Assembly (NCBI RefSeq): GCF_000374285.1
Contig: NZ_KB893937.1
Location: forward strand, 1 to 64,000
Length of the DNA: 64,000 nucleotides
Source: Actinobacillus capsulatus DSM 19761
GTDB lineage: Bacteria > Pseudomonadota > Gammaproteobacteria > Enterobacterales > Pasteurellaceae
Reading direction: 5' to 3'
Positions within the stretch are counted from its first letter, which is position 1; the number at the start of each line of letters is the position of its first letter. Made by a program: the position numbers and the translations under genes. The notes under the pieces were generated by a model. It was given only the letters and a program-made list of their open reading frames with translations. It was not told the origin of the DNA and did not search any database. Shown piece by piece: positions 59,458 through 64,000 of this stretch.

Positions 59458-62043
59458 TTAGGCTTTTACTGCAAAACTTAACATTTTATACGGTACATAG
59501 ATTTCTTTCACGATTTCTACGCCTTCTAAGAATTTCGCTACGTTTGCATCCGCTTTCGCAATCGCTTTGACTTCGTCCTCGCTCGCCGTTGCTGGCACGG
59601 TTACTTTACCACGCACCTTGCCGTTGACTTGCACCACCACGAGTTTTTCGTCTTCCACCATTGCGGTTTCGTCCGCCTCAACCCAAGGGGCGAAGTCAAT
59701 CGAGTTTTCATTGCCTAACGCTTGCCACAACTCAAAGCAGATGTGTGGCGTGATCGGGTAGAGCATACGCACCACCGCACTCAACGCCTCCGCCATCACC
59801 GCTTTGTCTTGGTCGCTTTCGAGGCTGGCTTTGGTGAGCTTGTTCATCAATTCCATAATCGCCGCAATCGCCGTGTTGAAGGTTTGACGGCGACCAATGT
59901 CATCGCTCACTTTGGCGATGGTTTTATGCACATCACGGCGAAGTTCTTTTTGTGCTTTGCTTAAAGCGGTCGGATCGAGCGAAACTTTTGCAGGATCTTT
60001 GCGGTATTCGTACACCAAATTCCACACACGCCCTAAGAAACGTTTTGCCCCTTCCACGCCCGATTCTTGCCATTCGAGGGTCATTTCCGCTGGCGAGGCG
60101 AACATCATAAACAGACGCACGGTGTCCGCACCGTATTTTTCGACCATTTCTTGCGGGTCGATCCCGTTATTTTTCGATTTGGACATTTTGGTCATACCCG
60201 TATGCACCAACTCACGTCCCTCAGGATCGGTCGCTTTAATGATACGCCCTTTGTCGTCACGCTCTAAGGTAACTTGGGTTGGGCTGACCCAAATACGCTC
60301 ATTGGTTGGGCTGGTGTAGTAGAACGCGTCCGCCAACACCATTCCTTGACACAATAATTTAGTCGCAGGCTCATCGCTATTGACTAAGCCAGCATCTCTC
60401 ATCAATTTGTGGAAGAAACGGAAATAGAGCAAGTGCATTGTGGCGTGTTCGATACCGCCGATGTATTGATCGACTGGCAACCAATAATTCGCCTCATCGC
60501 TGTCGAGCATTCCCTCGTTGAATTGTGGGCAGGTGTAGCGCGCGTAATACCACGAAGATTCCATAAAGGTGTCGAAGGTATCGGTTTCACGCATGGCAGG
60601 CTTGCCGTTGTAAGTCGTTTTCGCCCATTCTGGATCGGCTTTGATCGGGCTTTGTACGCCGTTCATCACCACATCTTCGGGTAAAATCACCGGTAGATCC
60701 GCCAACGGCACGGTTACTACTTCGCCGTCCTCGGTCGTCATCATTGGGATTGGCGCGCCCCAATAACGTTGGCGAGAAACGCCCCAGTCACGCAAGCGGA
60801 AGTTGACTTGACGTTTCCCCACGCCCATTTGTTCGAGCTTGTTGGCGATACCGTTAAACGCCTCATCAAAGCCTAAACCGTCAAATTCGCCCGAGTGGAT
60901 CAACTTACCGTGTTCGGTAAACGCCGCTTTTGAGAAATCCCATTCCGCCCCATCAAGCGGTGCGATAACTTGCTTAATTTGCAAGCCGTATTTTTGAGCA
61001 AATTCAAAATCACGCTCATCGTGGGCTGGCACGGCCATTACCGCCCCCGTGCCGTAGTGCATTAGCACGAAATTTGCCACCCACACTGGCACTTCTTCGC
61101 CCGTTAAAGGGTGAATCGCGAACAAACCAGTCGCCATTCCTTTCTTTTCCATTGTGGCGAGTTCTGCCTCGGCCACTTTGGTATTTTTCGCCTCTTGAAT
61201 AAATTTAGCCAGTTCAGGATTATTTTCCGCCGCCATTGTCGCCAACGGGTGAGCCGCCGCTACCGCCACATAACTCACGCCAAAGAAGGTATCTGGACGG
61301 GTCGTGTAAACGGGCAAAGTCGCATTTGAACCCGCGATTTTAAAGGTGATTTCCACCCCCTCAGAACGTCCGATCCAGTTCCGTTGCATTGTTTTCACTT
61401 GGTCTGGCCATTGCGGTAAATCGTCAAGGCTATTGAGCAACTGCTCGGCATAATCGGTAATTTTGATAAACCATTGCGGAATTTCACGTTGTTCCACAGG
61501 GGTATCGCAACGCCAGCAGCAGCCCTCGTGGACTTGCTCGTTCGCCAACACCGTTTCATCGTTCGGACACCAGTTCACTGTTGAGGTTTTTTTATAGACC
61601 AAGCCCTTTTTGTACAACTCGGTGAAGAACCACTGCTCCCATTTGTAGTATTCTGGACGGCAAGTCGTCACCTCACGATCCCAATCGTAAGAAAAGCCCA
61701 ACATTTTGAGCTGACCTTTCATATACTCAATGTTTTCATAAGTCCATTTGGCTGGTGCGGTATTATTTTTGACCGCCGCCCCTTCCGCTGGCAGACCGAA
61801 TGCGTCCCAACCCATTGGTTGCAACACATTTTTGCCGATCATTCGCTGATAACGAGAAACCACATCGCCGATCGTATAGTTACGCACGTGACCCATATGT
61901 AATTTGCCTGATGGATACGGCAACATTGAAAGGCAATAGTATTTCTCTTTGGTTACATCTTTAACGGCTTTAAACACCTTATTTTCAGCCCAGTATTGTT
62001 GAACTTTCGGCTCAATTGCACTTGGGTTATATTGTTGTTGCAT
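59458..62043 (-). CDS. leuS: Leucyl-tRNA synthetase
   Basis: Charges tRNA-Leu. 861 residues (E. coli 860). HIGH motif as HMGH in [24 protein letters not shown] motif in [13 protein letters not shown], and the CP1 editing domain with [16 protein letters not shown]. The gene is noticeably GC-richer (sampled lines near 48-53%) than its neighbours (mostly mid-30s to low 40s) and avoids the AT-rich codons used elsewhere, suggesting a different recent history. First gene of leuS-lptE-holA. Confidence 0.97.
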   Translation of the reverse strand: MQQQYNPSAIEPKVQQYWAENKVFKAVKDVTKEKYYCLSMLPYPSGKLHMGHVRNYTIGDVVSRYQRMIGKNVLQPMGWDAFGLPAEGAAVKNNTAPAKWTYENIEYMKGQLKMLGFSYDWDREVTTCRPEYYKWEQWFFTELYKKGLVYKKTSTVNWCPNDETVLANEQVHEGCCWRCDTPVEQREIPQWFIKITDYAEQLLNSLDDLPQWPDQVKTMQRNWIGRSEGVEITFKIAGSNATLPVYTTRPDTFFGVSYVAVAAAHPLATMAAENNPELAKFIQEAKNTKVAEAELATMEKKGMATGLFAIHPLTGEEVPVWVANFVLMHYGTGAVMAVPAHDERDFEFAQKYGLQIKQVIAPLDGAEWDFSKAAFTEHGKLIHSGEFDGLGFDEAFNGIANKLEQMGVGKRQVNFRLRDWGVSRQRYWGAPIPMMTTEDGEVVTVPLADLPVILPEDVVMNGVQSPIKADPEWAKTTYNGKPAMRETDTFDTFMESSWYYARYTCPQFNEGMLDSDEANYWLPVDQYIGGIEHATMHLLYFRFFHKLMRDAGLVNSDEPATKLLCQGMVLADAFYYTSPTNERIWVSPTQVTLERDDKGRIIKATDPEGRELVHTGMTKMSKSKNNGIDPQEMVEKYGADTVRLFMMFASPAEMTLEWQESGVEGAKRFLGRVWNLVYEYRKDPAKVSLDPTALSKAQKELRRDVHKTIAKVSDDIGRRQTFNTAIAAIMELMNKLTKASLESDQDKAVMAEALSAVVRMLYPITPHICFELWQALGNENSIDFAPWVEADETAMVEDEKLVVVQVNGKVRGKVTVPATASEDEVKAIAKADANVAKFLEGVEIVKEIYVPYKMLSFAVKA

Positions 62044-62152
62044 AAATTTTGACCTTTAAAACTTATCGAAAAAAATTGTATCTAGCATACCGTAAAAATG
62101 CCTTTTTTTGAATGGAAAGCGGTAGGATTTTAGGGATTTTTTGCAAGTTTGT

Positions 62153-62194
62153 ATAAAAACAATGCTCTTTTGGAAAACCAAAAAGGCATTATCT
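62153..62194 (-). terminator. Terminator upstream of leuS
   Basis: On the minus strand AATGCCTTTTTGG and CCAAAAGAGCATT form a stem with a 4-nt loop, one mismatch pair and a GTTTTTAT tail. It would end a minus-strand transcript from the right before the leuS promoter. Confidence 0.65.
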
Positions 62195-62254
62195 TATCAA
62201 TTTTTGAGTCCGTAATATTCTGCGCTTGGCAAAACATTCGAAAGCAGAAATTAT

Positions 62255-62365
62255 TTAATTGCTTATCGCTAAATAAGCGCAATAACCGAGGGCGCCTAAA
62301 AACATAAAATCAAGAACTAACACATTGAAATTTCCCATAAGTAATAGGTGAGCAGAATAGCATCT
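62255..62365 (-). pseudogene. Possible remnant of a membrane-protein gene
   Basis: Within the 454-bp gap 62044-62497 the minus strand has a 36-codon open end: ...CYSAHLLLMGNFNVL, VLDFMFLGALGYC, AYLAISN and stop at 62255-62257. It is strongly hydrophobic and looks like the C-terminal helix pair of a membrane protein, but a stop precedes it and no start or ribosome binding site is seen. I do not recognise the family. The remainder of the gap shows nothing else. Confidence 0.35.
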
Positions 62366-62497
62366 TCATAAAGGTGACATAAGCGTTAGATAGAGGTAAG
62401 GACTTGTACCAGCATAGAAAATGTACGATATTTATATTTTTAATAACAACAAATTAATGAGAAAAGTTCCCAATTACTGCTATATAGCGAGAACTCG

Positions 62498-63190
62498 TTA
62501 ACCGCATAAGCTTTCACAAGGTACTCTATCGCGGTCTCTATCTAAACTTTTCACCCCGCAATGACGTAAATGGTATTTGGCTTTTGCGCAGTTATCCATC
62601 TGTTCACAACGACGTTTACTATTACTACATTGGAAAGATAACTCCTCATTTTGGGATTTTTTCAATGATTTTAAAGAAGGTTGTTCATTTCGAACGACTT
62701 TCTTCATACTTTGATTTTGGTTTTCTATGACATGGGTATTCTTAGGAGATTTAGAAAGTTCCTTGGTTTTCCCTGAACTATGCGCCACCAAGCGAGAAAC
62801 GGACTGTTCTTTATTAATTTGTTCAAGATGTTGTGGAGAATAAGAGGAACGGATTGTGATATGAGCTTCATCTTCCGTTGATTCCGCTTTTGGTAATGGT
62901 GTTACTAAGCTATTACTTAAATAAGCTTGAGTAGGATTTTCCTGAATAAGAGATTGTGCTGATGTCGGTGTATAAACCGTAGTTCGAGGCACTGTTGGTA
63001 AAATTTTGGGGTTTTCCGACTCGACTTTTTCGGGGCCATAGGTAAACAATGACATGCTTGCCATAACTAAACCGAATAGACCACCGCAAGAATGGCTAAT
63101 AAGTTTATTTTTTCCTTTTGTTTGCAATAATTTAGAAATATAGTACCAAGCGTACCAAAATGTTCCGACAAACAAAAAAAATGAAAGCAT
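62498..63190 (-). CDS. Membrane-anchored protein with C-terminal Excalibur-like domain
   Basis: 230 residues. N-terminus: two hydrophobic segments (about 2-20 and 32-51). Centre: long Ser/Thr/Gln/Glu-rich low-complexity linker (about 52-190). C-terminus: a cysteine-rich module with CSNSKRRCEQMDNCAKAKYHL and DRDRDRVPCESLC, which matches the Excalibur pattern (DxDxDG-PCE, a calcium-binding-like loop), although Arg replaces the usual Gly. Excalibur domains occur in extracellular and nuclease-associated proteins. AGGAATTAATA precedes ATG. The 150-bp leader contains hairpins and an FNR-controlled start. Function unknown. Confidence 0.65.
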   Translation of the reverse strand: MLSFFLFVGTFWYAWYYISKLLQTKGKNKLISHSCGGLFGLVMASMSLFTYGPEKVESENPKILPTVPRTTVYTPTSAQSLIQENPTQAYLSNSLVTPLPKAESTEDEAHITIRSSYSPQHLEQINKEQSVSRLVAHSSGKTKELSKSPKNTHVIENQNQSMKKVVRNEQPSLKSLKKSQNEELSFQCSNSKRRCEQMDNCAKAKYHLRHCGVKSLDRDRDRVPCESLCG

Positions 63191-63211
63191 TATTAATTCC
63201 TATATAAGCTA

Positions 63212-63341
63212 AAAAATAAAGTAAGCGCCAAAAAAACGGAAATAATTATATTTATTAAGTCGGGATTTCTCAGTTTTTGGCGCAGGAGGTATAAATTAAA
63301 AGTTATCGCACTTCTTAAGGTAAGACCTCCGCCTTGACAGC
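63212..63341 (-). ncRNA. Candidate FNR-activated small RNA (FnrS-like)
   Basis: A perfect FNR box is centred 41.5 bp upstream of a predicted start at 63341 (-10 TAGACT at 63353-63348). The RNA begins CGCTGTCAAGGCGGAGGTC. GGAGGT (63290-63285) pairs with its complement 63330-63325, and GGC/GCC extends the stem. GCGCCAAAAA/TTTTTGGCGC (63225-63283), followed by TTACTTTATTTTTT, is a terminator-like 3' end. Length about 130 nt. Short blocks (TGTCAAG, GTCTTAC) recall E. coli FnrS, but this could also simply be the 5' leader of the Excalibur gene. Confidence 0.45.
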
Positions 63342-63375
63342 GTTAAAAGTCTATCCCGTTTTTATATTATAAATA

Positions 63376-63389
63376 TTGATTTAAATCAA
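63376..63389. promoter_or_regulatory. FNR binding site
   Basis: TTGATTTAAATCAA is a perfect match to the FNR consensus TTGAT-N4-ATCAA. Its position fits a class II promoter reading leftward (start near 63341). The remainder of the gap to the pepE pseudogene (63390-63574) shows nothing I recognise. Confidence 0.8.
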
Positions 63390-63574
63390 TTAATTTATAT
63401 AACTTTACAGAACTTTTTTGGTGGTGTGTTTTTGTGAAAAATATTGTTTACAGAACGAAATCCCAACTTATTTTGTGACGAGTATCAAAAAACAATATCT
63501 TATTTTTGATTTTTATTTCTATCACAAGATAATAAGGTTTAGAGTTAACAATAGAAGCATCATTATGAAGAAAT

Positions 63575-64000
63575 ATGTTATTGATGAGCGGTTCAAAATA
63601 TAAAGATACAGCTTATTTAGTGCATACTTTGCCTTGGTTAGCACAATTTTTAGGACTATAAAGGCAAGAAAGTAGCTTTTGTGTCTTGTGCAGGCGTATG
63701 CCGTTCTTTTGATGGATATGAAATGACCGTAAAAAACGCATTACAAGCTTTAGAGGTTGAAATCGTATCGGTGCATTGAGCCAAATTATCGAACAAGCAG
63801 ATGTGATTTCGATTGGCGGCGGTAATACTTTCTGCTTATTGAAGCAAATGTATGAACATAATTTACTGGATGCTATCCGAACCAAAGTAAATAGCGGAGC
63901 GTCTTATTTCAGCTAGAGTGCCGGTGCAAATGTTGCTGGTAGTTCGATTATGACCACTAATGATATGCCGATTACTTACTCACCGTCTTTTAATGCGTTA
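63575..64000 (+). pseudogene. pepE: Broken dipeptidase E gene (pepE), runs off the window
   Basis: From ATG 63575 the frame reads [20 protein letters not shown] and stops at TAA within GDYKGKK. The homology continues in other frames: [18 protein letters not shown], then after another shift at about 63770, [20 protein letters not shown] and SGASYFS-stop-SAGANVAGSS. PepE is a cytosolic serine peptidase (S51) that cleaves Asp-X dipeptides, and its nucleophile Ser sits in the GWSAGAN motif. Here the motif reads S-stop-SAGAN, so even that site is interrupted. At least two frameshifts and one nonsense change are present. Confidence 0.85.

Noticed and set aside
63418-63603. A 61-codon reading frame in the right intergenic region
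   Set aside because: It is Phe/Tyr/Ile-rich as expected for AT-rich non-coding DNA, lacks a ribosome binding site, and overlaps the pepE pseudogene start in another frame.

Overview
The window is a chromosomal segment of a Pasteurellaceae bacterium, most likely Actinobacillus sensu stricto (A. pleuropneumoniae or a close relative such as A. suis or A. equuli). Three things point there: many copies of the Apl-type DNA uptake signal ACAAGCGGTC, often as inverted pairs between genes; a ribD-ribE-ribBA-ribH operon behind an FMN riboswitch; and a pilABCD (apfABCD) fimbrial operon. The species is inferred from gene order and remembered protein similarity; no search was run.

Layout. 1-320 is the decayed end of an IS3-family element. 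339-6617 is core genome: pbpG, a family-9 glycosyltransferase, argG, rnhA, and cvpA-purF under a PurR box. 6618-11935 is a complete type II-C CRISPR-Cas locus: a minus-strand tracrRNA, then cas9, cas1 and cas2 on the plus strand, then nine identical 36-bp repeats with eight 30-bp spacers. The array reads on the minus strand toward cas2, and each repeat ends in a perfect extended -10 promoter. Its outer end abuts a 5'-truncated phage tail-fibre gene with no leader between them. After this scar (11936-13767: tail fibre, tail-fibre assembly-like gene, broken sodium symporter) core genes resume: an orphan macA, a Cof-type phosphatase, leuA with a leucine-rich leader peptide and attenuator, rpoE-rseA, rseC-fadD and upp.

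22813-29855 holds minus-strand housekeeping genes (rsmA, surA, pyrR, hldE, der, hemA). relA, dxr and lon follow, lon with a sigma-32-like promoter. 36273-44553 is mostly a glycerol-3-phosphate block: glpQ and glpT on the minus strand and glpABC on the plus strand, with three CRP sites. 44609-48561 is the riboflavin operon. Then come greB, kdsD, pepB and radA; pilABCD with a competence-type CRP-S site; coaE-yacG; and the leuS-lptE-holA cluster. The right end has a secreted or membrane Excalibur-like protein, a candidate FNR-controlled small RNA, and a broken pepE that runs off the window.

Functionally the window couples natural transformation (uptake signals, type IV pilus genes under CRP-S, radA) with a Cas9 system able to cut incoming DNA. 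One spacer carries an uptake-signal core, suggesting that it targets Pasteurellaceae DNA. The most novel-looking items are that spacer, the array/prophage junction, and the possible FnrS-like RNA.
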